From contig NZ_CP007445.1 of the NCBI RefSeq assembly GCF_000599985.1, forward strand, positions 1,984,001 through 2,048,000: 64,000 nt of DNA. Direction: 5' to 3'. Below are positions 9,963 through 19,669 of the stretch, one piece after another; position 1 is the stretch's first letter; each line of letters begins with the position of its first letter. Origin of the DNA: Gilliamella apicola (lineage in GTDB: Bacteria; Pseudomonadota; Gammaproteobacteria; Enterobacterales; Orbaceae). Position numbers and translations under genes: made by a program. A model generated the notes under the pieces. The model did not search any database, was not told the origin of the DNA, and saw only the letters and a program-made list of their open reading frames with translations.

Positions 9963-10415
9963 ATGATTAGAGAATTTAAAAGTGCCGATTTAGATAAAGT
10001 TATGGAAATATGGTTACAAGGTAATGAACAAGCACATAACTTTATTGATAGTAATTTTTTCAAACAAAATTTTGATATCGTAGAAATGTTGATCCCAATG
10101 TCAACCGTTTATGTTCAAGACCTTGATGGTGTAAAAGGCTTTGTTGGTATAACTGAAAATTATATTTCAGGTCTATTTGTTGAACAAGGTTATCGTCGAC
10201 AAGGTACAGGTAAAGCTTTAGTTAATAAAGCGAAACAACGCTATAATGAGCTTTTTGTACATGTTTATAAGAAAAATACTGATGCGGTTAACTTTTTTCT
10301 TTCCCAAAACTTCGAAATCGTATCAGAATCAATCAATGAAGAAAGTAATGAGTTAGAACTTTTATTACGTTGCGATATTGAGCATAATGTTAAAATTGGT
10401 AAATGTGCTTTATAA
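9963..10415 (+). CDS. GNAT-family N-acetyltransferase
   Basis: A 150-residue GNAT acyltransferase. The acetyl-CoA motif A reads LFVEQGYRRQGTGKALV (Q/R-x-x-G-x-G/A type) near residues 77-93, followed by LFVHVYKKNTDAVNFFLSQNF, typical of motif B. It resembles the YjaB/YiaC branch, but its acceptor is unknown. It begins 2 nt after gshB and ends 20 nt before yqgE, wedged into an otherwise conserved gene order, so it is co-transcribed with them. Confidence 0.85.
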   Translation: MIREFKSADLDKVMEIWLQGNEQAHNFIDSNFFKQNFDIVEMLIPMSTVYVQDLDGVKGFVGITENYISGLFVEQGYRRQGTGKALVNKAKQRYNELFVHVYKKNTDAVNFFLSQNFEIVSESINEESNELELLLRCDIEHNVKIGKCAL

Positions 10416-10435
10416 ACAATTAAAGATGTGAGCAT

Positions 10436-10993
10436 ATGAATTTAAAAAATCATTTTATAATCGCTATGCCAACCATGAGCGACGTATTGTTTACTCGTTC
10501 CGTGGTGTATATTTGTGAGCATAACCGCGATGGGGCTATGGGAATTATTATCAATAAACCCATCATTGAATTGAATGTTTCGACAATACTAACTCGCCTT
10601 GAAATTACTGCTTCAAGAAATTGTGCAGAACTTGAATATCCTGTTTTTGCGGGAGGTCCTATTGCAGAAGAACAAGGCTTTATATTGCACACACCGCAAA
10701 CTGGTTTTTCATCAAGTATTCAAATTTCTGATGATGTTATGATAACCACTTCGCTTGATTTATTAAAATCTATTGGTACAAGTCAACAACCTAAAGATCT
10801 TTTATTAGCATTGGGTTACTCTAGCTGGCAGCCTTTACAGCTTGAAGATGAAGTTGCAAGAAATGATTGGTTAGTTGCTAATGCTGACGCTAAAATTATT
10901 TTTGAAGTACCTTATGAAAATCGCTGGCAAAAAGCCGCCGAATCTTTGGGTGTTAATATGAACACAATTTCGCATCAAATGGGTAATGCGTAG
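10436..10993 (+). CDS. yqgE: YqgE/AlgH family protein (UPF0301)
   Basis: Conserved 185-residue cytosolic protein of unresolved molecular function. The family motifs are clear: LKNHFIIAMPTMSDVLFTRS, VYICEHNRDGAMGIIINKP, VFAGGPIAEEQGFILH, ALGYSSWQPLQLEDEVARNDW. It stands directly before ruvX with a 3-nt gap, the near-universal arrangement. Confidence 0.94.
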   Translation: MNLKNHFIIAMPTMSDVLFTRSVVYICEHNRDGAMGIIINKPIIELNVSTILTRLEITASRNCAELEYPVFAGGPIAEEQGFILHTPQTGFSSSIQISDDVMITTSLDLLKSIGTSQQPKDLLLALGYSSWQPLQLEDEVARNDWLVANADAKIIFEVPYENRWQKAAESLGVNMNTISHQMGNA

Positions 10994-10996
10994 CCC

Positions 10997-11407
10997 ATGG
11001 CGACAATAATAGCATTCGATTTTGGTACCTTTAGTATTGGTGCTGCCATTGGTCAAGATGTGACTAGAACCGCCAATCCACTTTGCTCATTTAAAGCTCG
11101 TGACGGTATACCCAATTGGCAAGCTATTGAAAAAGTCTTAAATGAGTGGCAACCTGATTTATTAATCGTAGGTCTACCGTTAAATATGGATGGAACTGAA
11201 CAACCGTTAACAGCCAGAGCCCGTAAGTTCGCTAATCGATTACATGGACGATTTGGTTATCAAGTTCAACTGCAAGACGAACGCTTATCGACGGTTGAGG
11301 CAAAATCACGTATTTTTGCTTCTCGTGGTTATCGTGCTCTTGAAAAAGGTCATATTGATGCTACTTCTGCTGTCATTATTTTAGAAAGTTGGTTTGAAAA
11401 TAATTAG
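10997..11407 (+). CDS. ruvX: YqgF/RuvX, putative pre-16S rRNA nuclease
   Basis: RNase H-fold nuclease implicated in 16S rRNA 5'-end maturation, formerly called a Holliday-junction resolvase homologue. The 136 residues show [16 protein letters not shown] (first catalytic Asp), [31 protein letters not shown] and [17 protein letters not shown] 10997 lies 3 nt after the yqgE stop, implying coupling. Confidence 0.95.
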   Translation: MATIIAFDFGTFSIGAAIGQDVTRTANPLCSFKARDGIPNWQAIEKVLNEWQPDLLIVGLPLNMDGTEQPLTARARKFANRLHGRFGYQVQLQDERLSTVEAKSRIFASRGYRALEKGHIDATSAVIILESWFENN

Positions 11408-11507
11408 CAAACTGAATTAATTCGTTATTTATTAAATAATTCATCGCCAACAAATTTCATCCTTGCTAAAATAAAAAGCAATTTTTCTACTGTAAGGATT
11501 GCTCGCT

Positions 11508-12548
11508 GTGTCAAATAATAAAACTCTCAGTTATAAAGATGCTGGTGTCGATATCGATGCTGGCAATGAACTGGTTAATCGCATCAAATCAGTTGTTAAA
11601 GAAACTAAACGTCCAGAAGTGATGGGAGGACTTGGTGGCTTTGGAGCACTGTGTGCTATTCCACAAAAATACAAAGAACCCATTTTGGTCTCTGGTACAG
11701 ATGGTGTCGGTACAAAATTACGACTGGCAATGGATTTGAACCGCCACGACTCAATTGGTATTGATCTGGTTGCAATGTGTGTCAATGACCTCATTGTTCA
11801 AGGTGCTGAACCCTTATTTTTCCTCGACTATTACGCAACAGGCAAACTTAATGTCGATGTCGCCGCAACGGTAGTTACAGGTATTGCCGAGGGATGTAAA
11901 CAATCAGGTTGTGCTTTAGTTGGCGGTGAAACAGCAGAAATGCCAGGCATGTATCATGGTAACGACTATGATTTAGCAGGATTTTGTGTGGGTGTCGTTG
12001 AAAAATCGCAAATGATTGATGGTACTAAAGTTCAAGATGGTGATGCATTAATTGCTTTAGCATCAAGTGGTGCCCACTCCAATGGCTATTCATTAATACG
12101 AAAAATTATTGAAGTGAGTGGTGTTAACCCTGCTATTGAACAACTCGACGGAAAATCACTTGCTGATCATTTACTTGCACCGACTAAAATCTATGTCAAA
12201 TCTGTTCTTAATTTAATTACTCAAATTAAAGATATACATGCAATTGCACATATTACTGGCGGTGGATTTTGGGAAAACATTCCACGCGTTCTGCCCGATA
12301 ATACTCAAGCAATAATAAACGAAGCAAGTTGGCAATGGCCGGCAATATTTGATTGGCTACAAAAAGCAGGTAATGTAAGCCGTCATGAAATGTACCGTAC
12401 ATTTAACTGTGGCGTTGGTTTAATTATTGCTTTACCAAAACCACTAGCAGATAAAGCTATTTCTATACTTAATCAGCACGGTGAAAAAGCATGGTTATTA
12501 GGCGAGATTAAACACTCAACATCAGCTGATCGTGTTGTGATTGAATAA
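11508..12548 (+). CDS. purM: Phosphoribosylformylglycinamidine cyclo-ligase (AIR synthetase)
   Basis: Fifth step of purine synthesis: FGAM + ATP to AIR. Signatures: [87 protein letters not shown] choose GTG 11508 (346 residues, matching E. coli) because AAGGA lies 9 nt upstream; a TTG three codons earlier is in frame. purN, usually next, is absent; an inverted repeat follows instead. Confidence 0.96.
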   Translation: MSNNKTLSYKDAGVDIDAGNELVNRIKSVVKETKRPEVMGGLGGFGALCAIPQKYKEPILVSGTDGVGTKLRLAMDLNRHDSIGIDLVAMCVNDLIVQGAEPLFFLDYYATGKLNVDVAATVVTGIAEGCKQSGCALVGGETAEMPGMYHGNDYDLAGFCVGVVEKSQMIDGTKVQDGDALIALASSGAHSNGYSLIRKIIEVSGVNPAIEQLDGKSLADHLLAPTKIYVKSVLNLITQIKDIHAIAHITGGGFWENIPRVLPDNTQAIINEASWQWPAIFDWLQKAGNVSRHEMYRTFNCGVGLIIALPKPLADKAISILNQHGEKAWLLGEIKHSTSADRVVIE

Positions 12549-12560
12549 TTTAACTTTTAT

Positions 12561-12594
12561 GTTATCCATCAAAATTATTATTATGATGGATAAC
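12561..12594 (+). terminator. Hairpin after purM
   Basis: Perfect 10-bp inverted repeat GTTATCCATC / GATGGATAAC with a 14-nt AT loop, 13 nt after the purM stop. No U-tract follows, so it may stabilise the 3' end more than terminate. Confidence 0.45.
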
Positions 12595-12817
12595 ACTTAT
12601 ATCGAATCATAATTAAAAAGTATTAATCGCCCTATTTATTTAAATGAAAGGAGTTGATATTAGATTAAAAATTTAATTGTTTATATAGTGATTTAATTGC
12701 CTAACTAATCATATCAAACTAATTCTCAATTAATTATTCATCTTTTATCAAATCTTTAACCACTTCTTTTTTAATGCTAAACTAGTTAAAAATAATATAA
12801 AATGTTTGGTTTTTAGG

Positions 12818-14125
12818 ATGTTTACTCGCGCGCCATTATCATTGTTATTTATTCCACTTCTGTGTTTACCTTTTTGTCATGCTTATGCTAAAACTCAATC
12901 CAATTGTTTACCGTTAAATAAAACACCAGAAAATATTGCTATCTGCACACAACTTGCCGATAAAAGCAATGCATCAGCGCAAGATAAATTGGGGGAAATT
13001 TATTATCAAGATGCACTATGGCATAAAGGTTATCACACCAAAGCCAGATTATTGTTCGAAAAAGCAGCCGAACAAGGTTTGGCAAGTGCACAATACCATT
13101 TAGGTGCCATGTACCGTGATGAGTTTAATAACTTTCCGATTGCCTTAAGTTGGTTTGAAAAAGCCGCTGCACAAGGTAATTTAGATGCACAAAATAGTAT
13201 TGGTTATATTTACGAAAATGGCTCAGGTGGCAAACCGCCTCGTAATTACTATTTTGACGAAAATGGTAAAAATACCGACCCTGACCTACCTTATATTGAA
13301 GCAAAATTCGCCCCTTATGAATTTCAGTTACCGTCTGACCCTTACTCCCGCGCTGTTTATCCTATGAGTGAATATGGACAAGGCGTTGAGCCTGATTTAA
13401 CCAAAGCCATTGAATGGTATCAAAAAGCAGCCGATAAAGGACACGCTCTTGCGCAAACTAATCTAGCTTATTTTTATCTTTTTGGCATCGGTGTTACAAA
13501 AGATGAAAAACATGCGTTTGAGCTTTATCAAAAAGCGGCGAAACAAAACTGTGCACCAGCATTAAAATCATTGGCTTTTATGTATATACAAGGATTAGGA
13601 ACGAATCAAGATGTACCCAAAGCTTTTGCCAGTTTAGAGCAAGCTTATCGTATTTTACCTGATTATAATTTGTGGGATGTCATTTGGCGTATTGAAACAG
13701 ATAAACAATATAAAAAATATTCTTTAAAAATGACAATCGAAGATGATACAAAACCTCATAGGAAGCAATTTCAAATAGAGAATTCAAGTGATGAAGACTA
13801 TATAACTGAAAAATTCAAATTCTTTAATAATATTTATCAATTAAATTTTCACAAAGATACTGGTCCCATTGATATCTGGCCAAGACCAACTTGGTCAATT
13901 GTTTTAGGCGAAACCATTGGTGAAATTACCCCGTTAAAAGAACGACTTTTAATTAAAGAATCAATACAAGGTTATTATAAAGTTATGACTTTTCTTAGTC
14001 ATTTCTATAAAGGTGAAATACAGGATATAGAAAAAGCTCAATTATGGCGAAAATATGCCATTAAGATGGGTGAATTATCCTTTGATAAATATTGGACAGA
14101 TTATCCACCGCTGGAAGATAAATAA
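12818..14125 (+). CDS. Secreted Sel1-repeat (TPR-like) protein
   Basis: Predicted exported protein of about 435 residues. A signal peptide (MFTRAPLSLLFIPLLCLPFC, cleavage after HAYA) precedes Sel1-like repeats: AEQGLASAQYHLGAMYRD, AAQGNLDAQNSIGYIYENG, AADKGHALAQTNLAYFYLFG and AAKQNCAPALKSLAFMYIQG. The C-terminal third (from about 290) shows no repeat and I do not recognise it. Sel1 proteins scaffold protein contacts; the partner is unknown. The start is uncertain: ATG 12818 has only TTTTAGG touching it, and TTG 12806 is in frame. Stands alone, followed by a strong terminator. Confidence 0.8.
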   Translation: MFTRAPLSLLFIPLLCLPFCHAYAKTQSNCLPLNKTPENIAICTQLADKSNASAQDKLGEIYYQDALWHKGYHTKARLLFEKAAEQGLASAQYHLGAMYRDEFNNFPIALSWFEKAAAQGNLDAQNSIGYIYENGSGGKPPRNYYFDENGKNTDPDLPYIEAKFAPYEFQLPSDPYSRAVYPMSEYGQGVEPDLTKAIEWYQKAADKGHALAQTNLAYFYLFGIGVTKDEKHAFELYQKAAKQNCAPALKSLAFMYIQGLGTNQDVPKAFASLEQAYRILPDYNLWDVIWRIETDKQYKKYSLKMTIEDDTKPHRKQFQIENSSDEDYITEKFKFFNNIYQLNFHKDTGPIDIWPRPTWSIVLGETIGEITPLKERLLIKESIQGYYKVMTFLSHFYKGEIQDIEKAQLWRKYAIKMGELSFDKYWTDYPPLEDK

Positions 14126-14150
14126 AAAGGCACATGGTGCCTTTATTTTT
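14126..14150 (+). terminator. Sel1-gene terminator
   Basis: AAAGGCAC / GTGCCTTT 8-bp stem with a 3-nt loop beginning right after the stop, followed by ATTTTT. Confidence 0.85.
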
Positions 14151-14325
14151 ATATTAACCATTTCAGTAAATTATTTTGACTAATTAATATGATATCTTCA
14201 TAATCCTGTTTAATATTTTCTATGGCTTTTTTATCCATTTGTGACAGGTTAATGCCTGTTTCTTATTGGAGTTTATCAACCAACTGATCAATTTGTTCAA
14301 ATGCTACTCGTTGTTCGTAACTCAT
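14149..14325 (-). pseudogene. Remnant of a small helical protein gene
   Basis: On the minus strand, ATG 14325 opens a frame reading MSYEQRVAFEQIDQLVDKLQ, then a TAA (14263-14265), then in the same frame ETGINLSQMDKKAIENIK, QDYEDIILISQNNLLKWLI and stop. The two halves read as one charged, helical ~57-residue protein split by a single nonsense codon. The frame is also open upstream to 14403. No good ribosome site is seen. I infer a decayed gene; a chance open frame in AT-rich DNA is possible. Family unknown. Confidence 0.4.
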
Positions 14326-14553
14326 TCTAAATTTTAACTCTCTTTTGCGTATTCCTAAAGAAGAATAGGTTGTCCAGTTTTGAAATCTAAAAATCAATAA
14401 TTTTTATTTGTTTAGCAATCTTTTTAGTTGGTTAATATGCTACCAAAAATTTAATACAAAAATAACTAAAAGCTATCTTACTTTCTGGTACAATAGTCAA
14501 AATTTATAATAATTAAGTAATGTCGTAACACTATAAATTACAAGGTTTTTTTA

Positions 14554-17500
14554 ATGATCATATCAGATGCTAATAGCGCGGTGTCCTCAGTCGCTTATCG
14601 TGCAAACGAAGTCATTGCTATTTACCCTATTACTCCTAGTTCTTCAATGGCCGAGCAAGCCAGCACGTGGGCTGAATTTGATAAGCCAAACGTATTTGGT
14701 GACATTCCAAGAGTAGTTGAAATGCAGTCCGAAGCAGGAGCAATTGCAACTGTTCATGGTGCATTAATGACAGGTGCATTAGCAACTTCGTTTACATCAT
14801 CGCAAGGATTATTGTTGATGATCCCTTCTTTATATAAAATTGCAGGGGAACTTACACCATTTGTTTTACATGTCGCTGCTCGTACAGTTGCGACACACGC
14901 TTTGTCAATTTTTGGTGATCATTCTGATGTTATGTCTGTTAGACAAACTGGCTTTGCTATGCTTTGTTCTAGCTCAGTACAAGAAGCACAAGATTTAGCG
15001 TTAATTTCACAAATTGCTAGTTTTAAAAGCCGAATCCCTTTTGTCCATTTTTTTGACGGTTTTAGAACATCACACGAAGTTAATAAGATTTATCCGTTAT
15101 CAGATGAAGACATTCATGATCTTTTACCACATGAAGCAATCAAAGCTTATCGTTCACGAGCATTAACACCCGACAAACCAATGATTCGCGGCACATCAGC
15201 TAATCCTGATACCTATTTTCAATGTCGAGAAGCAATAAATAGTTATTATGATAATGCCTATCAGCATGTTGTTGATGCAATGACGGATTTTGAAAAACAA
15301 ACTGGTAGAAAGTATCAACCTTTTGAGTATTATGGTGCCAGTGATGCTGAACGAATTATTGTAATTATGGGTTCAGGTGCGAGCACCAGTAAAGAGGTTA
15401 TTGATTATCTACTTAAAGAAAATCAAAAAGTTGGTGTGGTTATCGTACGATTATTTCGTCCATTTTCAGCTCAACACTTACTTGCTGTGATTCCTGATAG
15501 TGTAAAGAAAATTGCTGTATTGGATAGAACAAAAGAGCCAGGAGCACAAGCCGAGCCGTTATATTTGGATATTATGACAGCTTTTGCTGAGAGCTTGTCT
15601 CGTGGTGAACGTAACACTATTCCACAGATTGTAGGCGGACGTTATGGATTATCCTCTAAAGAATTTGATCCGCGCTCGGTACTTGGCATTTTCAATGAGC
15701 TCAGTTTAGAAAAACCAAGACCACGCTTTACCGTGGGTATTTATGATGATATCACGGGTCTATCATTACCACTACCGGATAAAACAATTCCACAAAAATC
15801 AGCGTTAGAAGCACTGTTTTATGGTTTGGGAAGTGATGGAACAGTTTCGGCAACTAAAAATAATATTAAAATAATTGGAGACAGTTCACCTTTTTATGTG
15901 CAAGGTTATTTTGTTTATGATTCCAAAAAGGCAGGTGGATTAACTACCTCTCACCTACGTGTAAACTTAGATCCAATTGATTCGCCTTACTTGATTACCA
16001 GTGCACATTTTATTGGTTGTCATCAAGATCAATTTATAGATAAATATCAGATTGTTGATAAACTCAAAAATGACGGTATTTTCTTACTTAATACCCCCTA
16101 TAACAAAGATGAGATTTGGCATCGCTTACCTAAAGAAGTGCAAGTACAATTAATTAAGAAAAGAGCCCATTTCTATATTATTAATGCAGCTAAAATTGCA
16201 CGTGAATGTAACTTAGGAGCCAGAATCAATACAGTTATGCAGGCTGCTTTTTTTCACCTTTCAGATATTTTCAAAAATGATTTTAGCATCTCGCAACTAA
16301 AAGAAGTCATAGCTAAAAGCTACAGTAGCAAAGGTCAAGAATTGGTTGAAAATAACTGGAAAGCGTTAGATTTAGCCATCACTTCACTTGAACAAATTCC
16401 ACTTAATTGTGTGGATCAAAGTAGTCCATCAATGCCTCCTATTGTTCCAAACAATGCACCAGATTTTGTAAAAACTGTTACGGCAACTATGCTAGCAGGT
16501 TTGGGCGATAGCTTACCAGTTTCGGCATTTCCACCAGATGGCGCTTGGCCAACAGGCACCACAAAATGGGAAAAACGTAATATCGCTGAAGAGATCCCAA
16601 TTTGGAAATCAGAATTGTGTACACAATGCAACCATTGTGCTGTTGCCTGCCCTCATGCAGCTATTCGAGCCAAGGTGGTCGAACCTGATGCAATGCTTAA
16701 TGCGCCCGATACGCTAGAATCGCTAGAAGTTAAAGCACGCGATATGAAAGGTCAACGTTATGTATTGCAAGTAGCGCCAGAAGATTGTACTGGTTGTAAT
16801 TTATGTGTTGAAGTGTGTCCATCTCGTGATCGTAATAACTTTGATATTAAAGCAATCAATATGCAGCCTCGTATTGATAATCTTGATACACAAAGAGTTA
16901 ATTTTGAGTTCTTTTCTGCATTACCAGATCGAGATATTAAATCACTTGATCGTATAGATATACGAACATCTCAATTAATTACACCATTGTTTGAATATTC
17001 CGGTGCTTGCGCAGGTTGTGGTGAAACACCTTATATTAAATTATTAACACAACTTTACGGCGATCATCTGGCTATTGCTAATGCAACAGGTTGCTCATCG
17101 ATTTATGGTGGTAATTTGCCATCAACGCCATATACCACCGATCGTTCGGGTCGCGGACCGGCTTGGGCTAATTCATTATTCGAAGATAATGCTGAATTTG
17201 CTTTAGGTTATCGAATCACTTATAACCAACATAGAAAACGAGCCTTACGTCTACTTGATCACTTGGCAGGTGAGATTTCGCCAGAAATTGTTATCACTTT
17301 GCAATCTTCTGATGCAACCATTGCTGAAAAAAGAACTCAAGTTGACTTATTACGAGAGCAATTAAAACACATTGATTCTGCTGAGGCTAAAGAGTTATTA
17401 GAAGATACCAATTATCTGATTGATAAATCAGTGTGGGCAATTGGTGGAGACGGTTGGGCTTATGATATTGGTTTTGGAGGACTCGATCACGTAATGAGTT

Positions 17501-18096
17501 TAACCGATAATGTCAATATTTTAGTATTAGATACTCAATGTTATTCTAATACTGGCGGTCAACAGTCCAAAGCGACACCTATGGGCGCCGTATCTAAATT
17601 TGCGGATTTGGGTAAACATAAAGCTCGTAAAGATTTAGGCGTAAGTATTATGATGTATGGCCATGTTTATGTGGCTCAAGTGGCTTTAGGTTCTCAACTA
17701 AACCAGACATTAAAAGCGCTACAGGAAGCAGAAGCCTATGATGGGCCATCACTTGTCATTGCTTATAGTCCGTGTGAGGAACATGGTTATGACCTAGCTA
17801 AATCCCACGAACAGATGAAAGATTTAGTTAAATCTGGGTTCTGGCCTCTCTATCGCTATGATCCACGCCGTAGTGCTGAAGGAAAACCGGGATTAGTTTT
17901 AGATTCAAAATCACCAAATAGTGAAGCACTATCAAGTATTCTGCTTAAAGAACAACGATTCCGACGTTTGGAAACATTAGAACCTACTGTTGCTAATATA
18001 CTACATGAACGTTCGACAAAAATGGTTGAATCAAAATATAGATTCTTACAAATGCTATCAAGCTATTCGGATATTGAAACCCCACCTGATAGTTAA
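14554..18096 (+). CDS. nifJ: Pyruvate:ferredoxin (flavodoxin) oxidoreductase
   Basis: Single-chain, oxygen-sensitive cytosolic enzyme oxidising pyruvate to acetyl-CoA and CO2 while reducing flavodoxin/ferredoxin. The 1180 residues hold all domains: N-terminal pyrimidine-binding domain I (EVIAIYPITPSSSMAEQAS), domain II, the gamma-like domain III (GDSSPFYVQGYF), two 4Fe-4S clusters (CTQCNHCAVACPHAA and CTGCNLCVEVCPSRDRN), and the TPP domain with CAGCGETPY, ATGCSSIYGGN and GDGWAYDIGFGGLDH. Length matches E. coli YdbK. ATG 14554 has AAGG 8 nt upstream. Suggests fermentative or microaerobic pyruvate metabolism. Confidence 0.97.
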   Translation: MIISDANSAVSSVAYRANEVIAIYPITPSSSMAEQASTWAEFDKPNVFGDIPRVVEMQSEAGAIATVHGALMTGALATSFTSSQGLLLMIPSLYKIAGELTPFVLHVAARTVATHALSIFGDHSDVMSVRQTGFAMLCSSSVQEAQDLALISQIASFKSRIPFVHFFDGFRTSHEVNKIYPLSDEDIHDLLPHEAIKAYRSRALTPDKPMIRGTSANPDTYFQCREAINSYYDNAYQHVVDAMTDFEKQTGRKYQPFEYYGASDAERIIVIMGSGASTSKEVIDYLLKENQKVGVVIVRLFRPFSAQHLLAVIPDSVKKIAVLDRTKEPGAQAEPLYLDIMTAFAESLSRGERNTIPQIVGGRYGLSSKEFDPRSVLGIFNELSLEKPRPRFTVGIYDDITGLSLPLPDKTIPQKSALEALFYGLGSDGTVSATKNNIKIIGDSSPFYVQGYFVYDSKKAGGLTTSHLRVNLDPIDSPYLITSAHFIGCHQDQFIDKYQIVDKLKNDGIFLLNTPYNKDEIWHRLPKEVQVQLIKKRAHFYIINAAKIARECNLGARINTVMQAAFFHLSDIFKNDFSISQLKEVIAKSYSSKGQELVENNWKALDLAITSLEQIPLNCVDQSSPSMPPIVPNNAPDFVKTVTATMLAGLGDSLPVSAFPPDGAWPTGTTKWEKRNIAEEIPIWKSELCTQCNHCAVACPHAAIRAKVVEPDAMLNAPDTLESLEVKARDMKGQRYVLQVAPEDCTGCNLCVEVCPSRDRNNFDIKAINMQPRIDNLDTQRVNFEFFSALPDRDIKSLDRIDIRTSQLITPLFEYSGACAGCGETPYIKLLTQLYGDHLAIANATGCSSIYGGNLPSTPYTTDRSGRGPAWANSLFEDNAEFALGYRITYNQHRKRALRLLDHLAGEISPEIVITLQSSDATIAEKRTQVDLLREQLKHIDSAEAKELLEDTNYLIDKSVWAIGGDGWAYDIGFGGLDHVMSLTDNVNILVLDTQCYSNTGGQQSKATPMGAVSKFADLGKHKARKDLGVSIMMYGHVYVAQVALGSQLNQTLKALQEAEAYDGPSLVIAYSPCEEHGYDLAKSHEQMKDLVKSGFWPLYRYDPRRSAEGKPGLVLDSKSPNSEALSSILLKEQRFRRLETLEPTVANILHERSTKMVESKYRFLQMLSSYSDIETPPDS

Positions 18097-18130
18097 TTAT
18101 AAAGAATTCATTACCTATAAAAAATGAAAC

Positions 18131-18167
18131 AGACCAGTATTACTAAAAAATAATAACTGGTCTTTTT
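18131..18167 (+). terminator. nifJ terminator
   Basis: 8-bp stem AGACCAGT / ACTGGTCT with an AT-rich 17-nt loop that can pair further, followed by TTTTT. Confidence 0.8.
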
Positions 18168-18353
18168 ATACACCCTTTTTGTGCAATAAAGCATCAATAT
18201 TGTGCGTTTTTTAATAAAACTCTACTGACAACTCTCTTCTTTTACTATTTTATTATTATAAATCAATAGGATTCATTAATTCTGTAACTTGGTATTATTT
18301 TTGCATTAATAATTATTGACCACATAAGGATCAACTAAAACATGAGGTGAATC

Positions 18354-19541
18354 ATGGTGTCTAATATCAATATCAATAGAAGAAAACTATTAACATTTTC
18401 AAGTGCAGCAATAGCTGGTTTGTCTATCAATCAATTTTTATCCAAAGCCTATGCGCAAGAAGTACAAAACACGGTATCATATAACCTGCCGATGCTTGAT
18501 AAAGTAGTTACACCCGATGTAAACAATCCAGTCAGGCTTAATTTTAATGAAAATGCCCTTGGCATGTCACCTAATGCTAAACAAGCTGCAATTAATGCTG
18601 TTCCTAAAGCTAATCGTTATGCTAAAGCAGAAATACCATTACTTAATAAACGGCTGGCTAAACACCATAATGTTGATGAATCTCAAATTTTATTAACAGA
18701 TGGTTCATCTGAAGGGATTCGTTGTTCCATTGCTGCCTATGCTAAGCCAGATACCCAATTAGTTATCCCAGAACTTACCTACGGTGATGGCGAACATTTT
18801 GCTAAAATTTATAATTTGCGCATTAATAAAGTACCATGTTTACCAGATTGGCAAATGGATTTAAAAGGTATACAAAAAGCGGTTGAGAACTACAAAGGAC
18901 CATCAATTGTCTATTTAGTTAATCCTAATAATCCAACTTCGACTGTTTTTGCAACCAAAGAGATCGAATCATGGATTAAAAGCAAACCTAAAAATACTAT
19001 TTTTATTGTTGATGAGGCATATGCTGAGTTTGTTAACGATCCTGCTTACAAATCAGTCGATTACCTTATTGCACAAGGATGTGAAAACATAATACTTCTA
19101 AAAACTTTTTCAAAAATTCATGCTATGGCAGGGTTACGAGTAGGTTATGCAGTTAGTTCCATCGAAAATATCGAAAATATTACACGATATGTGGCTGGGG
19201 AAAAGCTTAACTACTGTGGTGTTTGTGCAGCATTAACCTCAATGGATGATCAAGCATTTTTAACTTATTCAAAAAAAGCAGTTGATGTTTCACGTCAAAT
19301 CATGGAAAACGTCTTATCTGATTTAGGTTTACATTACCTAAAATCTGAAACCAATTTTATGTTTCATAAAAGTCCGATTGACTTAAAAGCGTATCGGGAA
19401 TTAATGAAAAATAACTTTATTTTGATTGGCCGAGATTTTGCTCCTGCTACGGAATGGTGTCGTATTTCACTTGGTACACCTGGCGAAATGCTCTATGTTG
19501 CTAATATCATGCGTGGATTAAAAGAAAAGGGAAAAATTTAA
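18354..19541 (+). CDS. Tat-signal HisC-like PLP aminotransferase
   Basis: Class I/II PLP-dependent aminotransferase most like histidinol-phosphate aminotransferase, but with an N-terminal export signal. The first 36 residues carry twin arginines (NRRKLLTFSSAAIAGL), a hydrophobic core and a likely cleavage after KAYA. The enzyme part has LNFNENALGMSPNA, TDGSSEGIRCSI, YLVNPNNPTSTVF, VDEAYAEF and the PLP lysine in TFSKIHAMAGLRVGYA. 395 residues. GAGGTG precedes the ATG. No his genes nearby, so it is unlikely to be the biosynthetic HisC. Substrate unknown; periplasmic placement is inferred from the signal. Confidence 0.85.
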   Translation: MVSNININRRKLLTFSSAAIAGLSINQFLSKAYAQEVQNTVSYNLPMLDKVVTPDVNNPVRLNFNENALGMSPNAKQAAINAVPKANRYAKAEIPLLNKRLAKHHNVDESQILLTDGSSEGIRCSIAAYAKPDTQLVIPELTYGDGEHFAKIYNLRINKVPCLPDWQMDLKGIQKAVENYKGPSIVYLVNPNNPTSTVFATKEIESWIKSKPKNTIFIVDEAYAEFVNDPAYKSVDYLIAQGCENIILLKTFSKIHAMAGLRVGYAVSSIENIENITRYVAGEKLNYCGVCAALTSMDDQAFLTYSKKAVDVSRQIMENVLSDLGLHYLKSETNFMFHKSPIDLKAYRELMKNNFILIGRDFAPATEWCRISLGTPGEMLYVANIMRGLKEKGKI

Positions 19542-19583
19542 TTCATAATTGTTCTTAAGAAAATATCGTAATTGGCAAAAATT

Positions 19584-19620
19584 AAGCTCTCTAAATGGAA
19601 CAAGATTTAGAGAGCTTTTT
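19584..19620. terminator. Bidirectional terminator
   Basis: 13-bp perfect stem AAGCTCTCTAAAT / ATTTAGAGAGCTT, 8-nt loop, followed by a T-run on the plus strand and TTAATTTTT on the minus strand. Serves the aminotransferase gene and the convergent NlpC/P60 gene. Confidence 0.85.
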
Positions 19621-19669
19621 AGTTATCCATATTTAAAATTAAATAAACAAAGCTATTTTACACTATAAC

